From positions 372,001 through 436,000 of the forward strand of contig JAQSEB010000127.1 in assembly GCA_030063045.1 (NCBI GenBank): a DNA stretch of 64,000 nucleotides, read 5' to 3'. Source of the DNA: Pratylenchus scribneri. Taxonomy: Eukaryota > Nematoda > Chromadorea > Rhabditida > Pratylenchidae. The translations under genes and the position numbers were made by a program. Below, piece after piece: positions 1-13,709 of this stretch (position 1 is its first letter; every line of letters starts with the position of its first letter). The notes below the pieces were generated by a model. That model was not told the DNA's origin. It did not search any database and saw only the letters and a list, made by a program, of their open reading frames with translations.

Positions 1-247
1 ATATTTTATAAAGCGGTGTAAAATTTTAAAAATTTGCCTATCCGATGCAGAAAAGTCTCCTCTATTTTCTGGTATAATTTTTTTTATCATATACAAATTT
101 TTATGAATGCACCCAAAAATCATACTACTGTTTACTCTGACGAGTCGGATCCATTTGTCTAAACTTATCTTTATGAATGATTCGTCAAAATCGCTGGCAT
201 TGAACCGGCGGGCATTAAAACGTTCCTCCCTGCCTTTTTTTGGTTAG

Positions 248-3200
248 ATGGAAGGCGGTGGCCGTGGGGCATTTGGAGCATCGCCGTCGATGATGGCAAT
301 GATGTTCCTTCTTTTTGTGGGTTATTTGGCCTTGTTTGATGGACAAATGACCTTTCCTATGGCCAATGCGGCTTTCCACGGTCAGAAAATGTTTAAAAAT
401 ATATAAAAATTAAATTATAATTTTTTCCCGTATTTTTCGGCAAAAATAAACCTTTAGAAATTTGGGCAAAATTATAAATTATTTTTTATTTATTTATTTC
501 TAAAATCTTTAAATTAAATTTCTTAAAAATGTTCAATATAAAAAATTAATTTTATTTTTATTTTTTAGGCAAAAATTTGCCTAAGGCTTTTTCCAACAAT
601 TCGACCCATTCGCAGCCATTAACATGTTTGCTATTAAATTTAATTAAATTAAATTTTTTATATTTTTTCAGTCCAACAATATGTGCTGCAGAATGGTGGA
701 GGTGAAATATTGATATTTAAAAATTTAAAAAAATTTATCGGTTCTAGATTAATATTTCTAAAAATTATATTTAAGTCTCCGGGGATGGAGCATGGGGGAG
801 TTTTTCGGGCAACCTTTTAAACAAAAAATCGGAACATTAAATTTTTTATCAAAAAAAAGAATGACTAAAAAGAATTTATAAAAATCCAAAAAAAATTCTC
901 TATTCGAAAAAACCTTTCAGAGAAAATTATGAATTTCATCTACATATGATCAATTAAAAAAAACATAAAGGAGAAAACATTTTACAATTTTATGTTTTTA
1001 GTTCATTTAAAATTTTTATTATTTATAAAAAAATAAGGTGATAATTTAAGGTATCACATTTTAATTTAAATTTCACCCAATTATTTTCTATTAAATTAAC
1101 GAATTTGAAAATAATATAATTTTTAAAATTTATTATAGTTGGAATGTCATTGGCAAATGGAACGCGGCCAGAGGATCTGGTAATAAAATTAAAATTAATA
1201 AAAAAATAATACAAAAAATTAAAGATTGTGGAGGATTATTCGGAAGAAGGTCAAAAATTTGATTTTAATATAATTTGATTTAATTTGAATATTTAGAAAT
1301 GGAAAATCAAATGGTGGATATTGAAAACTATGAACGACAAAAACAAGAAGTAATCACTTAAAAATCATATAAAATTAATTTTGATTATTTGAAAGTTCAT
1401 GGATGCTATCCGTTCCGGAAAACAAATACCAGTGATGTGTGAAACTGAAATCCGAGATGGGGAAACCATTTTCACAAAATGCAGGGATGTTTTGTAAGTG
1501 CTATAAAAAATTAATTTAAAAATTATTATTTTGTATTGATTGATTTATTTACAAATTTCAAAAATTCACCTATTTTTTTTTAAATTCATTCATTTTTAAA
1601 ATCAATTTATTTTAATAATTTTTAAGCCCGATTAAACCTGGGGATACCGTGAGCGTCAATAAGACAACCCATCAAATTGGACCATTCCCGGTGCCCCGAT
1701 TCCCTCTGCACAAGAAATGTTCGGCCACAAATCCACCAAATGTGCCTCCCACTAAATTGACTATTACACCCGCTATATATACCACTTTACAAACTAAAGA
1801 TAATCCCAGTTTTTGCCAACCGAATGAGTAATTAATTGTATTTTAAATTTGAATAAAATTTTTAAATAATTTCAGCTTATATATTTGTTATGCCAGCGCT
1901 TTCGAAGGCAGTACAAATATGGATTTTTGGGAAATATTAAAGGTTGATTAACAAAAAAATTTTGCTAAAATTTATTATGAAAATATTATGGAATATATTA
2001 AAAAAATTATTTTTTATTTCATTGATTATAAGTGAATTTTATTTTCAGTTAGAGAATATTTGGGGAAATAATGTGGCAACAATGTGCAACAAAAATGATA
2101 CTAATCGTGGGATAAAATGGCACGGATTCCGAATTGTTCGCAAATGTAGAGAGCAAAATATTTCGGAGGAAATTAATGGGAATAAAGTTGTCAAGCGATA
2201 TACATTTACTGATACAATGGAGTTGTCATACAGAGGAAAGAAGTAGGCGGCATAATTTCTAAAAAATTTTAAAATAAATTCGATTTCCTAGGAAACGGGA
2301 AATTTGAATAATTCATTACCAATTTAGTAATACCTTTTCCCTCTCTCTTTCGATAGGTTTTTAATTTATAAACATATAAAGTAATCTTTTTTCTATATTT
2401 TTTTTTTCAAAGAAATCGCAAAATATGCGAATATATATGCACATTTCATAAAATTAAAAATTTTAGAAAAAAAATTAAAAATTGTGCAATTTTACAGCAC
2501 TTTTGAAAGATTTATTATGTTAAAAAGGGAAAATATGTTAAAATGCAAAACACTCTAATATCATAAACATTAATGTACCAAGAAACCTATTTTTTAGAGT
2601 ACAGAATAAAAATATGCATTCTCATATAAATTCGTTCTTTTTATCACTTTATTTACATATAATTATCTATCATGTATATTTTATTAATTTTTTATATATT
2701 AATTTAAAATTCAATACAATATTTTTCAGAATCGAATTAAAAGATGGAGAATTTTTTCATCAATTAATTTTAACGGAAAAGGGCATCGAAGTGTTCACAA
2801 GCCGACGAAATATTTATTGGAAGAAGGAGTATTCTTATACGCTGTGGAAATATAATATTACTGTATATAAATATTTCCTATATGATCCAGGAAAAGGGAC
2901 AAACTTCTCAAAAAGAGCTGATCTAACGGATATTGACCTTTCATCAGCTCAACGAATCTATTTTGCATTCAATTATAATGCATCTCTGTGGTCCCTTCCA
3001 TTTGATATTGCCATCATGGAGCCCAGCAAATACAATGTTTCCATTGAAGGCATTCCCAATGTCAAAAATCTGAAAATTTCAGCCATGAAAGTTGTTTACA
3101 ACACAGGAGAATCCAATATTAAACCAGAGGTAGATGAATAAGGATTATTTGTTTACCTATGTTTGTCTGATAATTGGATGGACTAACGTTGTTACCATAT

Positions 3201-6200
3201 TAATCGGAAATGAAATTTGGGGGTTGAGTGTGGTTTTGAAAATCGTACATTAATCCGGGTTTTGAAAATATGACCAGTTTTTGACCTGACAAACCTTATA
3301 CCATTTGGTAGATCTCGTCAAGACGCTTCGATTGGGATATAATTTGTAAGTTTTTGACCCAAAATTTAAGAGTTTAAAACCAAAAATTGGAAATATGTTT
3401 TTATAAAAATCGATGCGTCTCGATGAGATCTACAAAATAGTAAGATTTTAGAATCTAAACCGGTTTCTGATTTATTAGAGTAAATTTAAATTATAAATGG
3501 ACGATTTTCAAACACACCAATGCGAAATTTGGGTCAATTACAAATTTAATTTTAATTTAAGTTAGCTTCAGAATTAATAAATTTATTAATTATAAACATT
3601 TTATATCCCTGAATTAGATGAATCGTTTAAAAAAGAATTCGTAATTTTGTAGAAATTGCAAAAATGTTATCACCAAAATTTGAGAATTAGTTAATTTTCA
3701 TTTTTTGGCATTTCTTTTATTGACAATTGAAATAAATTAATTAATTTATATTTTCTTTTAGATTGACATTGGTTGCCATCTTGAATGGAAGAAAATGGCA
3801 CCGGTTGCATTCAATTTTACATTGGTCAATGGGACAAATGTGATGGGCTATTATGTGAAATATGGCTATTTGAAATACAATCCGACAAATTTCATAAAAG
3901 ATTATTGGGTTAGATTTTTATTTTTCTTTAGAAAAATTGTCATGAGTTTAACTCAGGGTTGCCAGGTGTACTTTTTTAAAAGATTTTTACTTTTTTTGAG
4001 GGGTCAAATCTTTAAAAATAAAAATGTACTTTTTTAAAAGATTTATACGTTTTTTTTGACTTTGGTGTACTTTTTGTACTTTTTTTCAAAAAAAAATCAT
4101 GAAAAAAGCGTAAAATTTTTCGCTGCGCTGCAATTTCGGTTTACATTTTTCTGCGCGACTATTTTTGGTTTAAATTTTTGTTTGCGACTCGAAAAATTAT
4201 AAAATTTCTTTTCAAAAACACGTGATCTTAGTTCTGGATGATCCCCGGTTGTTCATTTGTGATAAAAAAAAAACAATTAAAAAATTTTAACCACTTTTTA
4301 TTAGCTTAAAATCGAAAATCTATTTTTTTTTGACACAAAATCTTTTTTTTTCAAGGCCAATGTATTTTTTTGAAAAAAATCTGGCAACTCTGGTTTAATT
4401 CATGAATATTTACGAATTATTAATACATGAAAATAATTTAATGGGTTTATTTAAAATTTTTTAATTTTTTACCTATAACCAACCCTTGATTCTCTTCTCT
4501 GTAAGAAATAGGCTTATGGATAAAAATATAATGATTATATTTTTATATTCTCCTTTAAAAAAGCATTTGGTAAAAAATATAAGTATATCATAAATTCGCT
4601 TTCATTTTTATTAAAATTGCTCTTTGTAATGAATTATTTGAATAAATTAAATCTTGGGAAATATAAAATAATTGTTAAATATATATTAATTTATGAAATT
4701 TTCAGTACAATATTCGTGACGAATTTTCGAAATTCGAATCGGTTTATGATTTTTTAAACAACAAAACAGAAGAAATTGGCAACAAAATGAATGCCAACAC
4801 TGCTGGTGAAATTGATTATGCCGCAATAACAAAGGAAGAATATGAACAAGGGGTAATGACGGCCAAATTGACTTGCCTTTATGGAGAAGTTGCATATGGA
4901 TGGTTTAAATTCAGTCCAGATCTAGCGGCTAATAAAATTGAACCTGATTTTGATTACACAAATGTAAAGTATTAATCTTTAATATAGCTCTTTATAGGTA
5001 AAGAAAAAAAGAATATTATAAAGGCATTCAAAAATTTTATTAGAAAATTCCACTTAATCTATTTTTAATACCATTATTTTTCAATTTAATTTTAACGGGA
5101 AATAGAAATTCTTTATTAGTTCTTTAATTTATTCAACATTATTAGAACAAATAGTCAATTATAAAATGACAATTTTTATATTAATAAAAGGGCGGTTACA
5201 AATTTATAATGACATTTCATGAAAAATAAGCATTTAAGAATATTTCCAGAATTTCATTCGGATTGATCATATAAACTGACCATTTACCAATTTGAATTTC
5301 CATGTATAATTAATTCGCATTTAATATAACAAGAATAAATTTACTAATAAATAAATAAACAATATTATATATTTGTTTGAATGATGATTATTTTAAATTT
5401 ATTTTATCATTTATCATGATATTAAATTATATCTCTTTCAAATACTTTCTTTCTTTTTAAGGATTTTGATTTCCTCAATGGATGCAAACACACCATAATC
5501 AATCTTTTGGCCAATTTTGAAAATACACGTAAATTGCTTAATTCACCATCACCGTCAGAATACAACAATATTGACTTTATTATTGGTTTAAGCTCAAATA
5601 TTACTGGATTCAAATTGACCAAAGATCAAAGCAAAAAGTTCAAAGTAAGCAATCATAATGATGTTAATTATTTGTAAATTCCAAAAAATTTAGTTGTTTC
5701 ACAAATTCTATAAAGAGGTATTTTGGGTATCATAATTATAATTAATTTTTTAAATAAATTTTAAGAAAGATTTCATTGGTCAAGTGATTCTTGATGATAG
5801 TAACATCTATAAAATTTTCAATGCTTTTAAATTGAATGTTAAATTTCGGGAATTGAGCCCGGAATTTATGAAAACTTTCATTAGAGAAGATGACAATTCG
5901 TGGCCAACAAGAATGGGTGAATTCGGACTTTTTCAAGAGGTAAACAAAAATTACTCAATTTCAAAATTTTTATTCGCATTTGATTTTTAAGAGAGCATTT
6001 ATGATCAAGCCCGAATGCATTATAAAATAGTTTTAAACAAAATAAATAAATTTAAGTAATTAATAACTTTTATAGATTACTAATAAAATAAATATTTTCG
6101 ATTGGAAAAAAGGGCTAAATAATTTAACAATAAATATAATATCAAAAAATTTTACTAATGTAGGAAAAATTTATTTATTTTATAATAAAATCAATATTCT

Positions 6201-6545
6201 TTTAAAAATAATTTGTATTTCAAAAATTCCATTTGCATATATAATCTTGATTTCAGGTTTACGAATGTCCCAATTTTCGAGTTAATTTGCCTCAAGTCAG
6301 TGGACAAATCAAATTTACATTTGAGAATCGTCAAGGCCAAATTAATACTGATTTCTTTGGATTCAGCTCAATAAATAAGGATATTAATTTTGTAAGTAAA
6401 ATGAAATTATTTTTTATCATTTTATGCCATTGCCAATTAAGGTCTCTTCTTATGCAATTTCGAGCACTTTGGGCGCACCATAAATGTAAATGACTACAAA
6501 GAGGTTGACATTTCTTCAAAAGGTGCAGGAAAATGCGAATTATAA
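248..6545 (+). CDS. Gene A: long secreted modular protein, 17 exons, ~745-758 aa
   Basis: Exons: 248-380, 569-625, 672-701, 1139-1179, 1225-1249, 1297-1349, 1396-1493, 1627-1827, 1876-1942, 2049-2242, 2730-3129, 3762-3908, 4706-4963, 5462-5644, 5766-5939, 6257-6391, then a last exon. All joins keep frame. Residues 1-42 hold a signal peptide (MMAMMFLLFVGYLALF core, cut probably after ANA). Single cysteines mark most later exons (VMCETE, TKCRDV, KKCSAT, YICYAS, TMCNKN, IGCHLE, LTCLYG, NGCKHT, YECPNF). Residues 300-433 form a beta-rich module (GEFFHQLILTEKGIEVF). Residues 434 onward carry the C-terminal modules shared with D, E and F. NNST, NFT and NAS are likely N-glycosylation sites. The last exon by homology to B starts at 6442 but stops at 6483 (VSSYAISSTLGAP). 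A frame shift there separates it from the tail ending GKCEL at 6545, which an alternative acceptor at 6464 would restore. The family is unrecognised; role inferred only as secreted. Confidence 0.8.
3228..3519. mobile_element. MITE family 1, copy in intron 11 of gene A
   Basis: Inverted ends (TTTTGAAAATCGTACATT against AAATGGACGATTTTCAAA) flank a core with the family signature: aaaccggtttctgattta, tagatctcgtcaagacg and ggtatataatttgt-like stretches in both orientations. The same core recurs at 19855-20246, 42954-43373, 51511-51799 and 63753-64000. Non-coding. Confidence 0.7.
3954..4392. mobile_element. hAT-type MITE, copy in intron 12 of gene A
   Basis: Ends CAGGGTTGCCAG and CTGGCAACTCTG are inverted with one or two mismatches and typical of hAT elements. 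Flanking 8-mers GTTTAACT and GTTTAATT differ at one base, as an aged 8-bp target duplication would. The interior is T-rich without an ORF. Confidence 0.78.
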
Positions 6546-6878
6546 TGAAATGAGAGAAGATGTGCAAAACATCAGAAATTTAGATCCTTATAATCAAATA
6601 TAATCGCTGGAAATTTGTAAAGTTTAATATGTCCCAAATTTATAGATCCCCATTCCCAAATTTTTCCTGAAGAATTCTTTATTTCTATTAAACATATTTC
6701 AAAATAAACATTTAATTTTGATATTTTTTATATTTCATATTCAAACATTTATTTTGTAATATATCGTAATCATTTTATTTTAATACATAATTATTAACTA
6801 ATTTATAATAATATATATTTTATAACAACAATTTTAATTGCTGTGGTCCATACTCCATATCCAAAACATTTTTCAAGA
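6484..6878. other. Intergenic A-B
   Basis: AT-rich. Contains the possible alternative end of gene A (to 6545) and the leader of B. Nothing else seen. Confidence 0.6.
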
Positions 6879-9800
6879 ATGGGTGGCGGCGGCGTAATAT
6901 CATTGCATCTTTCAACGGTGCTGATGTTCTTTTTGCTGCTGGTTTATTTGGGCCTAATTGATGATCAAATGGAAATTCCTCAAGCAAATGCGGCTTTTCA
7001 CGGTCAGAGAATTTCAAATAATTCAGAATAATGATTTCTGCATATTGTTTTAATTTTATTAAAATTATAATTAAATAATTTTAAATCTAATTTCATTTTT
7101 AAATATAATAATAGAATATAAATTAAACAAATTAATTTTATGATATTTCCAGGCAAAAATGTGGCAAAATTCTTTGAAAACAATTCGACCCATTCGGAGC
7201 CATTTACTTGTTTGTTTACAAAAATGGAATTTTAAATTTATTAATGCAATATTTTTACAGTCAAAGAATATGTATTGCAGAATGACATAGGTAATAATAA
7301 TAATCAAATATGCTTACATTTATTTGAAATATATTAATTTAAATTAATTCATTTTTTATAGAAGAACAAATTCCATTGACAATTGCAAGCAAAACATATG
7401 ATAAGGTTATAAAGATTTTATTAAAAATAATTTAAAATTATGTAAAAAACAAGGCGGAAAAGAAGGATTGCAATGAATTAGGAGGTATGAAATTAATAAT
7501 AATTTTATTTATTAATTTATTTTAAGTAATTGAAATGTATGACCAAAAAGAATATGCAAACCAACAGGAAGAGGTTTAATATAAAATCGCACAATAAAAA
7601 TATTCATTTTCTTCATTTAAAGGTAGCGGCTTTAATTGGAAAAAAATTACGTTGCAAAAGGGAAATTCCAATAAATGGATGTGGTCCATTCATCCGATGC
7701 AAAGAAATTTTGTAAGTTGATAAGGAAAGTTGTTGAGTATGAAAAACACTAAAATTGGAATTTTTAGCCCTATAAATACGCATAACAACAATAAAGAAGT
7801 AATTGGACCATTCCCTGTGCCGTGGTTTCCTTTTCATGGGAAATGTTCAGCCACTAATCCAGTATCATTGCCGCCGAGCAAATTAATTATTAATCCTTTG
7901 CTTGCTACTAATGGGAATATTTCATGCCACACTGGGTATATTTAATTTGGTTCTTTATTAAATTTATTACAAATTTATAAAAGTGTCTTCATTTGTTATG
8001 CAAGTGCATTTGAAGGAGAAATGAAAATGGATTTATGGGAAATATTGAAGGTAGAATTTGATTATTTTTATAATTGAAAAACCATGTTGAGAATTCTTGA
8101 TAAATAACAATGCAATAATTCTAAATTCTAAAATAAGATTAATTTTAATAAAAATTTATATATTTAATTTGATTATTCGATAAATTTTCAAAATAGGATT
8201 TTTCTTGCAAAAAAAAATAAATTAAAATTCCACTACAGAAATTTTTACAATATTCTAAATATAAAATATTTTTGCTCAAAGAATATTTAACAATTTACCA
8301 TTATTTTTGATATATTCCAATTTCAGTTAGAGAATATTCGGGAAAATGAAGTGGCAATAATGTGCAATAAAAATGATAACAGCGGTTTGAAATGGCATGG
8401 ATTCCGCATTCAACGCCGCTATAAAATCAAAAATATTTCGGAAACAATTGATAATTTGCGTGTTTTTCAACGACTCACCATCTCAGATTCAATGGAATTT
8501 TCCTATAGTAAAAGGAGGTAAGCTATAAAGAATATTTTATTTAAAAATGATTAACGAATGAAAACAAATTGATTAAATAATTCTACTAAAATAAATCTCT
8601 CAATTTATTATGATAAAAATATGGAATTGCAAATTATTTTTAATCTTTACTAATTTTGTCATGATTTATCTTTAAATAGAAATATCAGAAAAATTAATCA
8701 TTGTAATATGTAATAAAATCTTCAACAAATTCAGGATCAATTTAAAAGAAGGCGAATTTTTTCACCAATTGATTCTGACCCCAAAAGGCATAGAAGTGTT
8801 CACAAGTCGTCGAAATATTTATAAACGGGAGAATGCTAATGATTATTATGATCCGGAAAAAGAAATTAACATCAGAAAGAGGTCTGATCTGATGAATGTG
8901 GATCTTTCATCAATACAACGAATCTATTATGAATTTAATTATAATGCATCTTTATGGACAATTCCCTATGATATTGCCATTATTAACCCCAGTAAATACA
9001 ATGTTTCATTTGATGGCATTCCTGATGGTAAAAACCTGAAAATTTTGGCAATGAAAGTTATCTCGAGTGAAGAATGTTTCATTAATCAAAATGTAAATTT
9101 TAGAATTATTTTAATAAATTACATATACTTACAATCCGTTGGTAAAATTATTTTTAAGACAATAAAAAATTTTTTAATCCATTTGGTATTTTTTTAAATA
9201 TAAAAATTTTTTATAAGGAATCCATTTATTTGCAATACACAAATTCTTTCAACAAATCTTATCAAATCATATAGAATTATTTATATATAAGGAGAGGAGC
9301 CTATGGTTTAAATAGCAATGATTTTATATACATTTAGCAATTGAATTACTTTAGGCAGCAATTGAATGGATATGTTACGGGCAAAAGTGGAAATTGGGAA
9401 AAACTAGTTTTGCCCGTCCAAAACTAGTTTTGATCAAAAATTGGGCAAAACTAGTTTTGCCCGTCCAAAACTAGTTATGCCCGTTCAAAACTAGTTATGC
9501 CCGTCCAAAACTGGATTAAGGTGAAAACAATAGAAAATACAAACAAATCTTTGTAAAAACATATTTTTATCAAGAAAAATGTAAATTTAGCATGAAATAA
9601 ATGAAATTCGTCGACTAAATAAACAATATGAAGCAAGGATATGGGGGGATTAAGGTGGATATAGGAGGATTAAGACGGATTAAGCTCCGGAATGGAAGGG
9701 AAATGGTCCTAAGGGCTATTGGAAGGCTGGGTAGTGCCTGATAGTGCGCGGAATATAACCGGATATATGGTGATTAAGGTGGATATGGGGGATTAAGCCG

Positions 9801-12800
9801 GATTAAGCTTAGCTAGAGGCTAGGGATTAGGGTTATGGTTAGGGGCGGCATGGGATCTAGGGGCTAGGGGTTTAGGGATTCGGAGCACGCGGTATATAGT
9901 AGGACATAGGGGGATTAACGTGGATAATTGGGGATTAAGCCGGATTAAGCCTATTTAGAAATTAGGGTTAGGGCCAGGATGACCAGTCAAGAGCCATCAG
10001 TGGCTCCGTATATGGATTAGGGCCCAGCCCTACATCCATTTCGGGGCTTAATCCGGCTTAATCCCCTATATCCACGTTAATCCACCCATATCCGGCTTAA
10101 TCCCGCGCAGTTTCTGGGCCTCTATTACACTTCCCCGACGTTCCTATGGCCTTCCGGGCCATTTCCCGTCCATTTCGGGGCTTAATCCCCCTATATCCAC
10201 CTTAATCCCCCTATATCCGGATATATCCCGTACACTATCAGGCACTTCCCCAACCTTCCAGTGGCCCTCCGGGCCATTTCCCATCCATTTCGTGGTTTAA
10301 TCCCCCTTAATCCGGCTTAATCCCCCCCCCATATCCACATTAATCCCCCTTTATCCAGATATATCCTCCCCACCTCCTATTTGTCCCTTCTTGGCCCTCT
10401 TGCACCCCCAAAAGATGCGCCAAAAAGCTGAAATTTAAATATTTAGACATTTTGTAGGATTTTCTCCTTATAGACATTTTGTAGGATTTTGGCCGCATAT
10501 ACATTTTGTGTCTCAGCGGTTGTTTTCATCTTAATCCAGTTTTGGACGGGGGCATAACTAGTTTTGGACGGGCATAACTAGTTTTGGACGGGCATAACTA
10601 GTTTTGGACGGGCATAACTAGTTTTGGACGGGCAAAACTAGTTTTGCCCAATTTCCACTTTTGCCCGTAACAGATATATTAAAATAATTTGCCGGCTTAA
10701 AATATAAATGGACTAATAAAAATTAAGATTATATATGTGACATTTACCGTTGAACAAACCAAGAGTTAAATATTCAGAATAGAATACAGAGTAAATTTTT
10801 CGAAACAATAAAATGAATAACATAAAAAAATCTGTTGAAAATCAAATGACAAATTCTGTTTAATCATTATTGCTTAATTCTACCGTAGATTGACATTGAC
10901 TGCATTCTTGAATGGAAGAAAGTGGCGCCGGTTGCATTCAATTATACGTTGGTTAATGGGACAAATGTGATGGCATATTATATGAAATATGGCTATTTGA
11001 AATACAGTCCGACAATTTTCAAAAAAGATAAATGGGTTTGTTTATTCATTTTTTTATTAGATAGCGTAAATTTCTAGAAATAAAAATTAATATTATTTTT
11101 AAGCATTTGTAATCATTAATCAACTTCTTTTTAGGTCAATGTCCGTGATGAAATTTATAAATTCAAAGATTTCTATAATTATCTAAAGAAAGAGGAATTT
11201 GATGACAGCACAATTGACGATCCAAAAATTGGTGAAATAAAATCTGCCCAAATTACAAAAGAAGAATATGATAATGGGTTAATGACAATCAAAATGACAT
11301 GCTTTCATGGAGAAATTGCATATGGATGGGTCAAATTTAATCCGAATATGGCGACTGACACAATTGAATCTGCGTTCAGTTGGAGCAAGGTATCATACTC
11401 GTTTTACGTTTGGCAATTACAAAAAACTATTCATGACCGAAAAAATATTTAAAATATAAAAACAATCAAATTAAATTGTCTTATTATATGCAATATTCAA
11501 TAATAATTTTAAGGATTTTGATTTTTTGAATGGTTGCAAACATAGCTTGATCAATTTATCGTCGAAATTGATTTATGAACTCAGATTTCAATCTCTACGT
11601 TTTCCTGGACCAATCCACAAAGTTCAATTCTTTGTCGGTTTGGAAGCAAAGAATTCAATTAGAAATTTTATACTTACCAAAGAGCGGATCATTGCTTTCA
11701 AAGTAACAAAAAATTTCAAGAAAATTTTATCATTCATTTTAGAAGTTTCATCGGCTGGTTCAGGAGGTCATATAACGGAATAACGCATTTTGATTAAAAA
11801 ATTTCTTATTTAAGGAAGAATTTTTTGGTCAAAAAATTAGTGCTGATGAAAATGTGTCTCATTGGTTTAAGTCATATAATTTGACTGCAAAATTTATTGA
11901 TTTTTATTTTGATCCCAAATTGATTAAATCCATCACTGGAATAACTGATGATTCTTGGAGCAGACTTATTGGTGAATATGCCGTTTTTCAAGAAGTAAAT
12001 ATATATTTAAAATTTTATTTAATAATTTTTATATTGAATATAAAATATTTTAATAATACAGAATTAAAAATATTGCGAAAGGGTTAGTCAGTTAAGTGTA
12101 GTTTATTGGTCCCATAAAAACGAGAAATGAACCAACCGATCGGGTAAAATGATACCTCATTCGAAAGAGCTCGAAAAACTCAATCAATCTAGTTATGTGG
12201 GAAGTTAAGTCAATTGTGGGACAATTTTTACAAACTTGCGAATATTGCTGCGATGTATAGCTTTTTGTTGATGATTAAAGTCAGCCCCTGCGACACAAAT
12301 AAAGACTTCTATAAGATTCTTTAGAGCCGATCCTTATTAGTTCTAAATCCTACACTAAACATTTTTTACCTTAATCCTGGTAATAGCCCTATAGATAAAA
12401 TAAAAATGGCCATAATATTTTTATTTTATAATTCTATGCGAAACTAATAGAAAATTTGAAATGGTTTAACGAAACTCACTGATTGAACTATAATAATTTG
12501 ACCAACAAAAATTTGTAAAGAAATTTTTTTGCTGAATTTATATGGAGACGACCTTGCATTTTTTCCAAATTGTAATTTTTTCCGTGTCTTCAGCAAAATT
12601 TTTTTTATATATTCGTACTCAGCTCTAGCTCGCCTCGAATAAACTTTCGATCCGATCGGTACACTTCTCGGCTTTTTTCATTAAAAGGATTACCTCTAGA
12701 TCCTTAGATTTGCTATATAGTGGGTTAGCTAATTTAGAAAACGAATTTGAATAAACCATAACATTTGAAATTTCAAAACTAAGCATATATTTATGCTTAA

Positions 12801-13409
12801 TGTATATATTAAATTAATAAAAAATTAAAACTGATTTTTGTTTGTTTTTAAACAACTCTCCAACTGTGCCAAATTAATATCATTAAAAAATCAAATTTTT
12901 CACAGATATATGATTGTCCTGCTTTCCGTGTCTTTCTCCCACAACTAAGCGGAAATATTAAATTCACCTTTACGGACAAATCTGGCAATAGAATTACTAA
13001 TTTCATTGGATATAACTCTAAAAACTTGAAAGTCAATTTTGTAAGTAAATTTTCTTATTAGAAAATTAATTTTATAAAAAAAATTTAAATTTTTTCGATC
13101 GATAAAACATACATGAAATAAAAATAATTTGATTTTACAAATTAGATTCTTTCTAATGTGGAATTTGTAAATTTGCATTATGAGCAAAATATAAAAGATA
13201 AATTTAAAGTTTACTTTTTACGATAATTTACAATATATTATATTTCTTCATATTTATTTAATTTTATATAATTTTCATTCTAGATTGATTTCTTCACAAT
13301 AGAAACCATATCGACGGGCCAAGTAAAATGCAAATTCATGAACGTATATAAGACAGAGGAAAAGGATATTTCTCGCAATATTGAGGGAGGAGGACAATGT
13401 ATTTTATAA
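6879..13409 (+). CDS. Gene B: long secreted modular protein, 17 exons, 745 aa
   Basis: Exons: 6879-7002, 7153-7209, 7261-7290, 7362-7405, 7454-7484, 7527-7573, 7623-7711, 7768-7935, 7984-8050, 8327-8517, 8735-9092, 10889-11035, 11135-11389, 11514-11702, 11815-11994, 12906-13040, 13284-13409. The sum is 2238 nt, open throughout. Exon number, phases and several exact lengths (57, 30, 67, 147, 135 nt) match A and C. The ATG at 6879 is preferred because MGGGG aligns with MEGGG of A and gives a signal peptide (LMFFLLLVYLGLI, cut near ANA). It keeps the complete last exon (IDFFTIET...GGQCIL) that is shifted in A. It lies 333 bp downstream of A in the same direction. It is much more diverged from A and C than they are from each other over exons 1-12, but its exons 14-16 resemble A more than C does. 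Intron 11 (9093-10888) carries a 1.3 kb foldback element. Function unknown. Confidence 0.82.
9373..10672. mobile_element. 1.3 kb foldback element in intron 11 of gene B
   Basis: Perfect inverted ends begin TGTTACGGGCAAAAGTGGAA and finish with the reverse complement; GATA flanks both sides. Each arm carries tandem 20-22 bp units (AAAACTAGTTTTGCCCGTCC on the left, GGACGGGCATAACTAGTTTT on the right). The middle is GC-rich and made of GGATTAAGCCGGATTAAGC and GGGGATTAAGGTGGATAT units in both orientations, plus telomere-like TTAGGGTTAGGG stretches. No ORF. Confidence 0.85.
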
Positions 13410-13709
13410 AATCAATGATGGAAACAAAATTTGAAAAATTGAAGAGACGATTTTCTAATCATATTATTTCATTTTATTTTCTTACAAATTTAAAATTTTT
13501 CCATTTAATTTGCCATATTTTCAGCAAAGATTATTAAATATTTTTTTATATTAAATATTAATTTATAATTATTTAAATTTATATTATATTTTAATATTTT
13601 TTTATTCCCATTTTTGATTAATTTATTTATAGAAATATCATTAGGGAGTAGGGAGACAAATAAATTTATTACAAAGTGATTGCGCATCATTGATCATCGT
13701 TGTTTTATA
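13410..13709. other. Intergenic after gene B
   Basis: AT-rich, 300 bp; no gene or element seen. Confidence 0.6.

Larger units (their letters stand above)
1..4963 (+). repeat. Segmental duplication, left copy (5' part of gene A)
   Basis: Nearly base-for-base match to 48291-53270, covering upstream sequence, exons 1-12 of gene A, their introns and two inserted elements. The left end of the match runs off the window. Similarity falls within exon 13 and is gone in the intron after it. Small unmatched patches occur in intron 6 and inside exon 11. Confidence 0.93.

Noticed and set aside
2730..3129. Galectin or other lectin assignment for the beta module of A/B/C
   Set aside because: FHQLILTEKGIEVF loosely recalls a galectin strand pair, but the conserved sugar-binding residues are not seen. 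Structure prediction would decide.
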